DNA of 64,000 nt, taken from contig NC_133108.1 of the NCBI RefSeq assembly GCF_022965805.1, positions 24,333,545-24,397,544 on the forward strand, written 5' to 3'. The translations under genes and the position numbers were made by a program. The DNA is from Primulina eburnea (Eukaryota; Streptophyta; Magnoliopsida; Lamiales; Gesneriaceae). The first letter of the stretch is position 1; each line of letters opens with the position of its first letter. Below the pieces are notes generated by a model. It was not told where the DNA came from. It saw nothing but the letters and a program-made list of their open reading frames with translations, and did no database searches. Of the stretch, positions 1-12,000 are shown in pieces.

Positions 1-1243
1 CAAGTTATACTGGACTGTATTGCAGGATTTGCAGAGGGAGACATTCCACAGAGCAATGCCAGGAAGTGACTGGTAGTTGTCGTATTTGCCTACAGCCGGG
101 AGACTTTGTTAGAGTTTGTCCCCAGAGAGGTTTCCAAAGATTTCAGGGAGCAGAATCATCTGGTGGCAGTGACCGAAGAACAGCCCCAGGAGGCACTTGA
201 AGATATAGTGGCAGGTACTGTTACTCTATGATTATGTTGCATATGTATTGATATATACCAATGCATTCGTTATGAGTATTTTTGAATGAATTGCATTGAG
301 ATATGCTGTACCTGTTGGGTCTGTTTGTACTGTAGTATTGATTTCCTTATTTTTTGGAAAAGAAAGATTGATATCAGAGATTTCTGTGAAATATTATTTA
401 CTACAGTAAGATGAGAATGAGGTCGAGTTAGATTATGATGTATTGTGTTTCTGATTTGACCGCATTATTGTTATTAATATGCTGAACAAGTACAGAACTA
501 TTGTAGATTCCTTCCAGAAAAATATAAGATTCAGACCAGATAGGGCTGATGAGTAGAAATTCCACGGTAAGAATTCTAGATCTAGTATTCCTTTGATATC
601 TGTATTGTCTATGACTCGATTGATACAGAAAGGAGCAGATGGTATCCTTATGTATTCAGTAGATATACTGAAATCGAGCCTGGCATTGGCAGATTTGCCA
701 GTGATGTACGAGTTGGCTGATGTTTGCCCAGATAAGATTTCAGATTTGCTTTGTATTAGAAAGATAAATTTCAGAATTGAATCGATACCAGGTATTGTTT
801 GTTGTTTTAGAATTCAGTACAGAATGATATTGAATGTAAAGAATGACACTGAATGAATTGAAAGATCAGTAGAAGAGTACCGACCAAGAGTTATATTTGA
901 TTTAGTGTTTCTCTGTGGCATGTTTCAGTATGTTTAGAAATATTCTGATGATTTCATGCTCGTTGTATCTATGATATTTTGATATATTTGCAGCATCTGA
1001 TTGATTGAATCAAATATCTGAAGATTGTATTGAATACTCTGAGAACTGTGATTACTGTATACAGAAATTATTCAGATATTAATCCTGCTTGAAACAGATT
1101 GTATTCAGAGTATGTGAGATCATAATCAGTGACTGAGAATGATACCGATATGAGAAAGATTAGAAATTTCAGAAATGTCAGAAATTTATTTTTGGTCTGA
1201 GTTTGCAGATTATCTTATCCGATTGTTGTTTTGTATCTGCTTG
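1..1243 (+). pseudogene. Element O: decayed gag end, protease and start of RT
   Basis: This is the left half of an old Ty3/gypsy internal region, split by element A. The first 140 bases still translate in pieces to a gag nucleocapsid with two knuckles. The second reads SCRICLQPGDFVRVCP, a CCHC knuckle whose His has become Asp. Around 170-230 there is an EEQPQEAL..DIVAGT stretch, the usual lead-in to the protease. An 87-codon open piece at 593-856 matches the pol linker ahead of reverse transcriptase seen in A and D ([13 protein letters not shown]). Stops and shifts occur throughout, and the stretch from about 870 to 1240 is barely recognisable. The DNA is rich in TG/CA and poor in CG, as expected for long-methylated DNA. 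It continues at 17946. It cannot code for a working product. Confidence 0.85.
1239..1243. repeat. Target site duplication of element A, left copy (GCTTG)
   Basis: GCTTG stands immediately before the TG of the left LTR of A and again at 17941-17945 immediately after the CA of the right LTR. A 5-bp duplication is typical of Ty3/gypsy integration and fixes the borders of A. Confidence 0.93.
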
Positions 1244-1374
1244 TGTAATGCCCTAGATCTTATATCATGTTAATCAAAGATTTTTGAAGTTAAATTGATA
1301 TAATTATAGATGGGCTATTACAAGACAAGATTGGCCAAACATATAAATTTCACAACTTTTGGGACAGAACTGTT

Positions 1375-1553
1375 GGCGCCCGAGCGGTAGAAAATGACCG
1401 CCCGAGCGCCAATGTTCAATAGGATTTGGTTGCGGGCAGAAGAGTTGGCGCCCGGGCGGTAGTTTTTGACCGCCCGAGCGCCAAGGGTGCATTCGGAAAG
1501 GCTTGGACAGAGGATGCCACGCTCGAGCGGTAGTTTAGCACCGCTCGAGCGCC
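1375..1553 (+). repeat. GC-rich palindrome cassette in U3 of element A (5' LTR)
   Basis: Three imperfect inverted repeats lie in a row at 1375-1410, 1447-1482 and about 1519-1552. Each has a GC-rich arm (GGCGCCCGAGCGGT in the first), a short AT-rich loop (AGAAAATG or AGTTTTTG), and the complementary arm (ACCGCCCGAGCGCC). The same cassette recurs at 16354-16532 and, almost unchanged, in the otherwise different LTR of element B (6177-6353, 12797-12973). It ends about 50 bases upstream of the TATA-like run. Confidence 0.85.
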
Positions 1554-1603
1554 GACTAAAAATTAAGAGAAACGAGCCACGTTTCTTATACATGCAAGTT
1601 GGA

Positions 1604-1619
1604 TATATATATATATGTA
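1604..1619 (+). promoter_or_regulatory. Candidate TATA region of element A 5' LTR
   Basis: A TATATATATATATG run lies about 50 bases after the palindrome cassette and upstream of the stretch shared with the O LTR. It is positioned as the core promoter separating U3 from R. No transcription start can be read from sequence alone. Confidence 0.5.
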
Positions 1620-2965
1620 TATCACTTGCAATTCCTCAGAAAATCGAGGAAAGAAGTCGAGAAAAGGTCAGAATAATTGTGTGAAAAATCCTTACGCCTT
1701 TCGTGAAAGATCCGTCCGTTAGATTTTAAATCCGACTTCGGTACTGTGTTCCTATCAACGCAGGCTACTACAGGACGTAAGTTTTATTACGTTTTGACAT
1801 GTCTTGAAATTATGATACTGTCAGAATTGAATAGAATTCATATATGATGTTCTTGACATGTTAGACAGTGTAGAATCGAAGTCAGATTAAGAAACAGACG
1901 AATATGGAATTGTTTTGAATTTCAGAATGAGATTGACTGGAATTGATATCAGATTTGTATGGTGGTTGATTGTAAATTATTGGAATTGGTATAGACTGAT
2001 ATAGTATTACCAGTATCGCAAGATTGTACTGTTGTGCTGTCAGAATTTGATAAAACAGAGATGTTGTGATTTGATAGAATATTGATACAGAATATTGATA
2101 TTATCATTGCCAGATTGAACAGTGACAGACTTTGAATCAAGACTTTGATTGTATCATATCGACATCAAGAAATGTATAAATAAATGTTGATTCGGGATTG
2201 CACAACTCGAGTTAGGTTTGACTTGAGTTTCCCTAAATCACATACTTTATTTTATTGCATTGATATTTGTAGATTATCAGATTGATATGTGCATGTATTG
2301 ACTTAGAACAGAGTCAGAGTCCGAGTCTAGGGCAGATCAGCCTAGATAGGGCAGAACCGTCGAGTCTTTCTCAGAACCGATAAGACTCTAGACTTACGGT
2401 GTATCGAAGAGCCTTAGATGTAGATCGACGTCTATCTCAGACACTCGATACAGCATACCAAAGTCTAAATTAGATCGGGATCCCTAGATTTGAGATAAGA
2501 TAAGATTAGATCACGAGTCATTGATTCATGTAGTCAGACTAGATGCATGTTTTGATGTTTGTTTATGCTTTTATATATGTTTTATATGATTGCATTTAAT
2601 ACATTGTTTATACTGGGATATTTATATCTCATCGGAGTTATCCGGCTGTTGTCTTGTTTGTATGTGTGCATGGCAACAGGTGGGACAGGTTCAGGGTCAC
2701 AGAGGTGAAGACAGATCGAGATTAGAGTGGTGATACCGGACTTGGATTAGAACTAGGGTTTGAACACTTGATAGTAGTTGTTGAACCTGAGTATGTATGA
2801 TTGTATATTTTATCAGATTTATACTTTTATACTGATATGTATAGGAGTTTGATTCCATTACCTTCCGCATTTAAAAAAAAAATTTAGACCCTGATTATTA
2901 TAATTGATTAATTAGTCCCAATCACGATTAAAGAAGATGATTAGCGTCCGGGTCCCCACAACAGG

Positions 2966-2977
2966 TGGTATCAGAGC
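2966..2977 (+). promoter_or_regulatory. Primer binding site of element A (tRNA-iMet type)
   Basis: TGGTATCAGAGC begins five bases after the LTR end. It complements the 3' end of plant initiator methionine tRNA, the standard primer of this group for minus-strand DNA synthesis. Confidence 0.92.
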
Positions 2978-3220
2978 GATAGATCCTTTAAATTGAGATA
3001 GAAGAGGCTAGTGAGCGGGGTAGATTGAGGTTTTCTTTCCTGCTTTTGAATGCTAGCATGTCTTACTGCTTTATTACATGTTACTTGTTTATCTGATTTG
3101 ATATAGTGATATGTTTTATTGAAATTGGATCAGTACTGATTCTAGATCAGCAGTAAGATGATCAGAGGAGGATTGCAACAGAATTGTTGTACTTGTTACT
3201 AATCTATTCGATAATTAGAT
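2978..3220 (+). other. Untranslated leader of element A
   Basis: About 240 bases between PBS and gag ATG. AT-rich, with no conserved coding segment. The packaging signal would be expected here, but I see no clear structure. Confidence 0.6.
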
Positions 3221-4450
3221 ATGCCTCCGAGACGAGTACCAGAACAGGGAAGTACATCCAATCCTCCCGTGGATGTAACACCGACTCCAATGGAAACGTT
3301 ACTGAAACGATTTCAGTCATTTCATCTGCCAACCTTGAAAGGCACAGAGAACGCTGTAGAGTGTGAGAGTTGGCTTGATGATATAGACATGTTGTTCGAA
3401 TCCTTGGAGTATACAGATGAGAAGAGGGTGAAATTAATTGGACACCAGTTACACGACGTTGCCAAGGACTGGTGGATCACGAGAAAGAGAGCCATGGAGC
3501 ATAGAGGTACGATTATTACCCGGAATATATTTAGAACTGAGTTTTATCACCGATTTTTTCCAGTGTCGTACCGGAAGGATAAGGGGGCGGAGTTTGCCAA
3601 CCTCAAGCTGGGACAGATGAACATAGAAGAATATGTGTCAAAGTTCTCCTCCTTGCTGAAATTTGCTCCACATGTGGCTGATAGCGAAGAAGATACTGCT
3701 GACCAGTTCATCAATGGCTTGAACCCCGACATTTTCACATTGGTGAACACAGGGCGACCAAATAACTTTACTGACGCCCTGAACAGAGCCAAGGGAGCAG
3801 AAGCCGGTCTGATGAGACAGAAAGGGGCTTCATTTGTGCCTCCAGCACCAAGACCACAACAACCACCTCCCAGATTTGAGGGTGGCAGCAGTAGTGGAGG
3901 AAAGAAAGAATTTTTGAAAGCCAGGGGAAAGCAATTCAAGAAATCTGGCAGTAGTTCTTCCAGCTCCGGTGGGACTAGACAGAGCCAGAGTTACACTGGA
4001 GTTTATTGCAAGACTTGCGGAGGAAGACATGCCACTGAGCAATGCCAGGGAGTGACTGGTAGTTACAATTTCTGTAAACAGCCGGGACACTTTGCTAAAG
4101 TGTGTCCACAGAAAGGTTTGCAGAGAGCTCAGGGGGCCGAGTCATCGGGATCAGCAGCACAGATTGAGAGACGATCAACTGCTGTTCATACATTTCAGCC
4201 AGCGCCAGCTCAGTCACAGCAGAGGCCAGGAGGAAGCCAGACAGTTGGTCAGCCTCCGAGACAGCAGGCCAGAGTCTTCGCTTTGACAGAAGAGCAGGCC
4301 CAGGAAGCACCAGATGACGTTGTGGCAGGTAACTGCTCTTTATGTGGTTATCCTGCTTACGTACTAATTGATATCGGTGCTTCACACACATTTATTTCTG
4401 AACGATTTGCATTAAGTCATGCATTGCCTGTAGAGTCTTTAGCTACTGTT
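3221..4450 (+). pseudogene. gag: Element A gag and protease (frameshifted, protease active site altered)
   Basis: The frame opens with MPPRRVPEQGSTS and covers a retrotransposon gag capsid (WLDDIDMLFESLEY; DWWITRKRAMEH; FRTEFYHRFFPVSYR; INGLNPDIF), a Ser/Gly-rich linker, and a nucleocapsid with CKTCGGRHATEQC and CKQPGHFAKVC knuckle remnants. Gag forms the virus-like particle and binds the RNA. The frame runs into an aspartic protease at about 4340-4440, where the catalytic DTG reads DIG (LIDIGASHTF). A missing base near 4450 shifts the rest of pol into another frame, and this frame ends at a stop at 4499-4501. The gag is nearly the same as that of element D. In this family gag and pol form one long frame, so both defects should abolish the product. 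Confidence 0.9.
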
Positions 4451-5976
4451 GTCTGTCTCTTCGCCTTTAGGGACGAGTTTGATATCTGTGAATTCGGTTA
4501 AACATTGTATGCTACAGTATGACGGGCATGAGATTGAGTTAGATTGCATCGTACTTGGATTGTCCGATTTTGATTGTATTATTGGTATTGATATGCTGAC
4601 CAAGTACAGGGCGACAGTTGATTGTTTCCACAAGATAGTGAGATTTAGACCAGATATGACTGAAGAGTGGAAATTTTACGGTAAGGGTTCTAGATCGAGA
4701 ATTCCTTTAATATCCGTATTATCTATGACTCGATTGTTACAGAAAGGAGCAGAAGGGTTCCTTGTATATTCAGTAGATTTACTGAAGTCGAGTCCAGCAT
4801 TGGCGGATCTGCCAGTGGTACGTGAGTTTTCTGACGTCTTCCTAGATGAGATCCCGGGATTACCTCCAGTTAGAGAGATAGACTTCAGCATTGAACTGAT
4901 ACCAGGTACAGTACCGATTTCTAGAGCTCCGTACAGAATGGCACCAGTTGAATTGAAAGAATTAAAGAACCAGCTGGAAGATTTACTGGCCAAGGGGTAC
5001 ATCAGACCGAGTGTTTCTCCTTGGGGTGCTCCAGTATTATTTATAAGAAAGAAAGATGGTTCGATGAGACTCTGCATCGACTATCGGAAACTGAACAAGG
5101 AAACGATAAAGAATAAATATCCTTTGCCTCGTATAGATGATTTATTCGATCAGTTGCAGGTTTCTTCAGTATATTCCAAGATCGATTTGAGATCGGGATA
5201 TCATCAACTGAGAGTCAGAGATTCTTATATCTCAAAGACGGCATTCAGAACCAGGTATGGACACTATGAATTTATTGTCATGCCTTTGGTCTGACGAATG
5301 CTCCAGCTGTGTTTATGGGATTGATGAACCGTATCTTCCAGAAATATCTCGATGATTTTTTGATTATCTTCATCGATGATATTTTGATTTATTCAAAGAA
5401 TATGAGTGAGCATGCTGAGCATCTAAGAACTGTGTTGCGAATCTAAGGGCTGAGAAGTTATATGCTAAACTGTCGAAATGTGAGTTTTGGCTAAGACAGG
5501 TAGTATTTCTGGGTCATATTATATCTGGAGATGGTATATCAGTTGATCCCAGTAAAGTGGAAGCCGTGATTTCTTGGCCAAGACCGACATCAGTACCTGA
5601 AATTCGCAGTTTTATGGGTTTAGCAGGATACTACCGTCGTTTCATTAAAGATTTCTCGAGTATAGCTAAACCAATTACTCAGCTGACTCAGAAGAACGCT
5701 CCATTTATTTGGTCTGAAGAGTGTGAGACCAGTTTTCTGGAGTTGAAGAAAAGGTTGACCAGTGCACCGGTGTTGACTATTCCATCCGGTACTGGTGATT
5801 TTGTGGTTTATTGCGACGCTTCTCACAGACAGTTGGGATGTGTGCTGATGCAACGAGGGCATGTTATCGCTTATGCCTCAAGACAGCTTAAACCACATGA
5901 GACTCGTTATCCAATTCATGATCTAGAATTGGTAGTCATTGTCTTTGCATTAAAGATATGGCGACACTACCTTTAT
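4449..5976 (+). pseudogene. pol: Element A reverse transcriptase and start of RNase H (broken, interrupted by B)
   Basis: Frame 4449-5294 holds the protease C-terminal part, the linker and the RT fingers/palm ([48 protein letters not shown]). A missing T in the MPFGLTNAP codons near 5289 brings a stop. RT then continues in a second frame with the FIDD catalytic motif near 5370-5381. Another missing base near 5443 shifts it again. The segment 5557-5976 gives the RT thumb/connection ([20 protein letters not shown]) and the RNase H start ([17 protein letters not shown]) as far as WRHYLY, where element B is inserted. The frame resumes after B at 14407 with GENFEIYSD. Confidence 0.92.
5972..5976. 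repeat. Target site duplication of element B, left copy (TTTAT)
   Basis: TTTAT precedes the TG of the left LTR of B and is repeated at 14402-14406 directly after the CA of the right LTR. The pol frame of A reads straight through when the two copies are merged. Confidence 0.95.
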
Positions 5977-6176
5977 TGTAAGGACCGTGTATCGTATTAT
6001 CGTAAATCTCATATGATTATCGATAATTAATGAACTTGTCATGTGATTATACATTTGATGTATATTATGACAATGAAATTGGAAAATGAATATTGAATAT
6101 GAATTGATGTTGTACGAATTGATTTGAGAGGCCGGACGCCAATTTAGTACAAACTTAAAATTTGTACAGAACATGT

Positions 6177-6353
6177 GGCGCCCGGGCGGTAGAAAATGAC
6201 CGCCCGAGCGCCAGGGAATGAAAACTTGATATTCGGGCAGAACACCTCGCGCCCGAGCGGTAATTTTTGACCGCTCGAGCGCGGTGTAAGTTGAAACCGG
6301 GGGCAGAATGTCTCGCGCTCGGGCGCGAGAATTCTACCGCCCGAGCGCGAGAG
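6177..6353 (+). repeat. GC-rich palindrome cassette in U3 of element B (5' LTR)
   Basis: Three inverted-repeat units: one nearly identical to that of A (GGCGCCCGGGCGGT with its complement around AGAAAATG), one with CGCGCCCGAGCGGT / ACCGCTCGAGCGCG arms, and one with TCGCGCTCGGGCG / CGCCCGAGCGCGA arms. The copy in the 3' LTR is 12797-12973. No clear TATA box follows within 60 bases. Confidence 0.85.
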
Positions 6354-7528
6354 CGGTGGAAGGATAAGAACTCTTTTTCTGTTCGTTTTCTTCACTTGCA
6401 ACATAATAATTTCGAGAGAGAGAAAGAGAAATTGATTTTCTATCGTCCGATTTGACTTCGAAACGCTGTCTAAACGCGAAACAAATTATATATTTGTTAT
6501 CTGCGCGTTGAGGGCTTCTGACTGAGGTAATTTTCTTCCAGTTCCATCAGCTTTAAATATCAAGGTGCTGGAATATTATGTATTTGAAGTTGAATTTCTG
6601 ATATGTAGTAGAATATCCGACAATAAACTTATATTCGAAGTCGGAATTGAATTATGATATGATTTGGATTTGATATGAATTTTTGAAGTTTCAAATGATA
6701 TTTGAAACTCATATTAATGGTTTTGGAGTATGTTATTGATTGGAATGAGTATGTTATTGATGTAGATAAAGTGTAATATCAATATCTTCAGGCTACATCA
6801 ACTGGAAACGAAGAATTAAGGTATGTTGCGACCGGGTAACATACGACAGGTATCTGTATTATATGATATATGATTGGATTGATTTGATTGGATTGGATTG
6901 GAATACGTGTCTATGTGCCTATTTGATGATTTGATGTGGCATACATGACATTGAGATTGGAGTATCGATGTATAAAATAAATGTTTTGTTAACACACATC
7001 ATTTTATGCATACATCGATACATGACATGCACGTTGAGCTATGATCCTTGGATACCCTGATATGATTTGATTGGATTCCGGGGTTTGTGAACACAATCGC
7101 TATGCCGGTATTATATGACCCGTAAAGCATAGACAATTGTGGCCCCATATGATTGGATATGAGATGTGGGATTGACGACGCTTCGTCGACGTTGTCATAT
7201 GTGTATTCCCATATCGGCCGGTGTGCCAGCTCGAGCATTGATTTGATTTGATAGTGATTCGATTGATTCTGACATGTGCTCAGTGGATGGGCATTTGACC
7301 TGATACCTCCACGACATACATGCATTGTATACCATATAACATTGTTTAGATATCTGTGGTATATATGATTGGTTGTTCCATACGGAGCTTTGCTCACCCC
7401 CAAGGGGGGCTGTTGTTGTCTTTGTGTGTGGACAATGGCAGGTACTCCAGGATATCAGGAGACCGGAGAGGGTACTTCTGGTGGGAGCCACAGCTTGGGA
7501 TGAGGTTTATGTTTATGTCTTGTTCCCA

Positions 7529-7529
<1 letters not shown>

Positions 7530-7600
<71 letters not shown>
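7530..7600 (+). repeat. AT dinucleotide microsatellite in element B 5' LTR
   Basis: About 70 bases of AT repeat with one AAAT interruption. The 3' LTR has only about 20 bases at the same place (14150-14170). This accounts for the 50-bp LTR length difference and shows fast repeat-length change since insertion. Confidence 0.95.
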
Positions 7601-7604
<4 letters not shown>

Positions 7605-7836
7605 CTATATACCGGGGCATGTCCCGAGGATATGATATGTTTGTATGTGATTGGTTTTGATTTCGTGTGGGCGTGTTTATGATTTGAATTTAGATACTAT
7701 TTTTAGTATTTAAATATCAGAAGAGATATTTTGGGCTCATTGTAAAGAAATTTTAAACTCGTTTTCCGCTGTGATTACTCAACCCTAATCAAATTGTGTT
7801 GTAATAACAATTAGGAGCTAAGGGCCCCACACAGAG

Positions 7837-7848
7837 TGGTATCAGAGC
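7837..7848 (+). promoter_or_regulatory. Primer binding site of element B (tRNA-iMet type)
   Basis: TGGTATCAGAGC, five bases downstream of the LTR end, as in element A. Confidence 0.92.
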
Positions 7849-8042
7849 ATAGCTGGGAATGCTCTATTGAGTCTTGTGTACACTTGAATAGGCACAAATG
7901 AATTGTGCGTATGTGTTTGACTTATTTGTATTACTTGCTCTTATGTGATTTGATTTGAGTAAGTATCTGATGAGATTGATGATATGAGATGATGAGATTA
8001 TGAATTGATATGAAATTGTGATATTCATCTTTTGATTTGTAG

Positions 8043-9002
8043 ATGGATCACACAAATGAGACTGCGAGTAGCAGTACTGAGAGGATTGTTGGGCAATTTG
8101 AAGGATTGTCCATGGATGTTGTGATGGCTCGATTTCAGGATCTGAAACCACCGAAGTTCTTTGGCACTGAGAGTGCTGAAAGAGCTGAGGCCTGGCTGAA
8201 GGATATCGAGCACTTGTTTAATATTGTTGAGTATTTCAAGGCTCGGAGACTGAAACTTTCTCTCTATCAGTTGAAAGACCGAGCTAAATCTTGGTGGGAA
8301 GCCGCTGAGATTGGATTGAAAGAGGCCGGGACTGAAGTCACATGGGATGTCTTCAAGGCCCAGTTTTTGGAGCAGTATTCCCCTCCTTCTTATTATACTG
8401 CTCAGGAGAATGAATTCAATAATCTGCAGCAGGGAACGATGTCTATTGCAGAGTATGCTTCGAAATTTTCTACGTTATTGAAGTATGCACCTCACGTGGC
8501 TGGGAATGCGAGGGCAAAATATAACAGGTTTGTAAATGGTTTACATCCTGTCTTGTATACATATGTTGTTTCTGGATTGCCTACCAGCTACGCAGAGGCA
8601 GTTGAACGAGCCAAGGCAGCCGAGGCTGGACTTAGGCGGTGAGGTCCACAGTATACTCCTCCACCACCGGTGTCAGCTCAGCAGCCTACTTTGCGACCGA
8701 GGGGTAAGAAGTTCAAGAAGACTGGATCTGTTTCTTCGTCTTCTTCGAGCTCTAGTGGATCACAGCGAGGGAGTCCTGTGATAGCTCCCTACTGTAGTCA
8801 TTGTGGAGGCAAACATACTATCGAGCAGTGTCGAGGTATGTTTGGTACTTGTTATCAATGTGGGCAGGAAGGCCATTTCTCTCGAGTATGTCCGAACAGG
8901 GGTACGACTTCTGCTCAACCCCAGCTAGGATTTAGAGGTGGCCCTGGTATGACGAGACCTGCTGTTCCTGTTCCATCTTTTCAGCAGTCGAATGTCCCAT
9001 GA
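8043..9002 (+). pseudogene. gag: Element B gag with two in-frame TGA codons
   Basis: The ATG at 8043 opens MDHTNETASSS and a gag capsid (MARFQDLKPPKFFGTESAE; AEAWLKDIEHLFNI; KSWWEAAEIGLKEAG; FLEQYSPPSYYTAQENEF; FVNGLHPVLYTYV). After LRR comes TGA at 8640-8642. The same frame then goes on with a proline-rich linker, PTLRPRGKKFKKTGS, and the nucleocapsid knuckles CSHCGGKHTIEQC and CYQCGQEGHFSRVC, to a second TGA at 9000-9002. The pol frame continues in phase, so gag and pol were one frame of about 1490 codons. Both TGA sites fit a C-to-T change of CGA arginine, the expected decay of methylated DNA. Readthrough is possible but has no specific support in the sequence. Confidence 0.88.
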
Positions 9003-12000
9003 TATCGAGGACCGGGTGGTCAGAGTGCCCAAGTTCCTCCTCAAGTGAGAGTGTATGCCATGACTGAAGGTCAGGCGAGAGAAGCTCCTGGTGGTGTGAT
9101 TGCAGGTATTTGCACGCTTTGCGATTATCCTGCACGTGTTTTATTTGATACAGGAGAATCTCATTCATTCATATCTCATGCATTTGTTGCATCTCACGAT
9201 ATTGAGTGTACCTCGTTGTATGATATTTTGTCGATAGCCACGCCAGCAGGGAAGATTATTTTGTCTGAGAAAGTTGTGCATAATTGTGTATTGATATACG
9301 AGGATAATGTGGTATTTCTGAATTTGATTGTCCTCCCTATGCACGACTTTGATTGTATTGTTGGCATGGATATTTTGATGACGAATCGAGCTACAGTTGA
9401 TTGTTGCCATGGAGTTGTTCGATTTCGACCGATTGATGGACCCAAGTGGAATTTTTATGGCAAGGGTTCCCTAGCCAAGATTCCATTGGTATCTTCCTTG
9501 GAAATGTCTCGATTGTTGGCTAGCGGAGATGAGGGTTATCTTATCTACGCTATTGATATTTCGAAGAAGGAGTCTTCTTTATCTGAGATTCCTGATTTTC
9601 CTCCTCATCGAGAAGTTGAGTTTAGTATTGATCTTGTGCCGGGGACTGCGCCTATTTCTAAAGCTCCTTATCGCATGGCACCATTGGAACTTAAAGAATT
9701 GAAAGAACAATTACAGGATCTTCTCGATAAGGGATATATTCGACCGAGTGTATCGCCTTGGGGAGCTCCAGTTTTATTTGTTCGGAAGAAAGATGGTACG
9801 ATGCGAATGTGTATCGACTATAGGCAACTGAATCGGGCTACTGTGAAAAACAAGTACCCACTTCCTCGTATTGATGACTTGTTTGATCAGCTTCAAGGTA
9901 CTTCTGTATACTCGAAGATTGATCTTCGTTCTGGGTATCATCAAGTACGAGTTCGAGACGAAGATGTGCCCAAAACTACTTTTCGTACGAGGTATGGCCA
10001 CTATGAATTTCTGGTTATGCCTTTTGGTCTTACGAATGCTCCTGCTATCTTTATGGATCTAATGAATCGTGTCTTTCGAGATTATCTAGACCGATTCGTT
10101 ATTGTTTTCATTGATGATATTCTTGTGTATTCGAAATCGAAAAAGGAGCATGCTGAACATCTGAGACTGGTACTTCAAACTCTTCGTACTAGCCATTTGT
10201 ATGCCAAATTGTCCAAATGTGAATTCTGGATGGACAAAGTGGTATTTCTGGGCCACGTCATTTCGAGACATGGCATATCTGTTGATCTTGCGAAGGTCGA
10301 AGCTGTATTGAATTGGCCAAGACCTACGAATGTTCCTGAGATCCGTAGCTTCATGGGTTTAGCTGGATATTATCGTCGTTTTATTGAAGGGTTTTCGAAG
10401 ATAGCTGAACCTATTACTCAACTGACACAGAAGAATCAGAGATTCATTTGGTCAGATGAATGTGAAGCTAGTTTTCTTGAATTGAAGACGAGATTGACCA
10501 CAGCACCTGTGCTTACTATTCCCTCAGGTACCGGAGGATTTGTGGTGTCTACAGATGCGTCTGGTAAAGGTTTGGGCTGTGTTCTGATGCAACATGGCAA
10601 GGTGGTTGCTTATGCGTCTCGTCAATTGAAATCTCATGAAACACATTATCCTGTTCATGATCTCGAATTGGCTGCCATTGTGTTTGCTTTGAAGATTTGG
10701 CGCCATTACTTGTATGGAGAAAAGTTTGTTATCTATTCGGACCATAAGAGTCTGAAATATCTCTTTTCTCAATCTGATTTGAATATGAGGCAACACAGGT
10801 GGATGGATCTCCTGAAGGATTTTGATTGTGAGATTCAATATCACCCTGGATCGGTGAATGTTACTGCGGATGCCCTGAGCCGTAAAGTTCATGAATCTGT
10901 TCTAGCTTCTGTTTGTGTCGCCAAGGTACATGAGGATATATGTACTTCTGGCTGGACTTTTCACTCGAATTGGAATTCTGTCACTGTCTCAGCATTGCGA
11001 ATTGAGCCGAGTTTGATATCGAAAATACGAAAGGCCCAACGAAGCGATGCTCAGATCCAAAAGTCGAAAGAACTTGTATCTGCAGGACATCAGTTTGGAT
11101 TTCAGATTTCTTCTGATGGTTCTTTACGACTTAATGGTCGGCTGGTAGTTTCTGATGACTCTGATTTGAAATTGGCCCTTCTTCGAGAAGCACATTGTAG
11201 CAAATACAGTATTCACCCTGGAGGTCGAAAGATGTATTTGACATTGAGACCTCAATTCTGGTGGAAACGTATGAAGAAGGACATTGCGGAGTTTATCTCT
11301 AAATGTCTTGTCTGCAAGCAAGTGAAAGCCGAGAGAATGAAACCTGGAGGATTGCTTCATAGTCTTGAAATCCCGAAATGGAATTGGGAGCATATCGCTA
11401 TGGATTTTGTGACTCATTTACCTCGTTCGCCCAAGGGCTGTGATGCTATTTGGGTGATTATTGATCGGCTTTCGAAATCTGCACATTTTATTCCGTATGA
11501 ACGGACTTATTCTTATAAGAGAATGTCTCGTTTATACATTGAGAATGTTGTGAGACTGCACGGGGTGCCAGTCTCAATTGTATCTGATCGTGATCCCAGG
11601 TTTGCTTCTAAATTCTGGGGTAGTTTTCAGGAAGCGATGGGTACGCGTTTGGCTATGAGTACTGCGTATCATCCTCAAACTGATGGCCAGACTGAGCGTA
11701 CGATTCAAACGTTAGAGGATATGTTACGGGCTGTAGTGATGGACTTTAGAATGGGATGGCAAGATGCCTTACCATTGGTTGAATTTTCTTATAACAATAG
11801 CTTTCAGAAGAGTATCGGTATGGCTCCGTTTGAAGCTTTATATGGGAGACGATGCAGATCACCGTTATTCTGGGATGAGATTGGTGAGAAACAATTGACT
11901 GGACCTGAAATGATACAGGAAATGAACGATAAGGTTCAGTTGATTCGGCAGCGGATGAAAGCTGCTCAGGATCGTCAAAGAAGTTATGCGAATAAACGAA

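Larger units (their letters stand above)
1244..2960 (+). repeat. Element A 5' LTR
   Basis: Begins TGTAATGCCC and ends GTCCCCACA. It holds a GC-rich palindrome cassette (1375-1553), a TATA-like run (1604-1619), and in the 3' half a pair of small hairpins around 2630-2680. From about 1700 onward it is clearly homologous to the LTR of element O, but the GC-rich cassette is of a different kind. Confidence 0.94.
5977..7831 (+). repeat. Element B 5' LTR
   Basis: Begins TGTAAGGACC and ends GGGCCCCACA. It contains the GC-rich cassette 6177-6353, a hairpin-rich block near 7390-7440, and a long AT dinucleotide tract (7530-7600). Apart from the cassette I could not align it with the LTR of A. Confidence 0.95.

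Noticed and set aside
593..856. Small gene of 87 codons
   Set aside because: The translation equals the pol linker of A and D; it is a surviving piece of element O.
1304..1684. GC-rich short ORFs on both strands over the LTR cassettes (also 6144-6455, 12764-13075, 16283-16663, 19823-20220, 37511-37886, 54816-55359)
   Set aside because: Open only because the CG-rich palindromes lack stops; identical peptides recur just because the LTRs are repeated.
2966..2977. tRNA gene, because of exact likeness to initiator tRNA end
   Set aside because: Only 12 bases match, placed right after an LTR; this is a primer binding site. No cloverleaf is present here or at the other PBS sites.
7356..7682. Open frames with long Tyr-Ile runs (also near 13945-14230, 20176-20391, 23730-24227)
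   Set aside because: They are translations of AT dinucleotide repeats inside LTR or microsatellite DNA, occur in several frames at once and have no conserved protein content.
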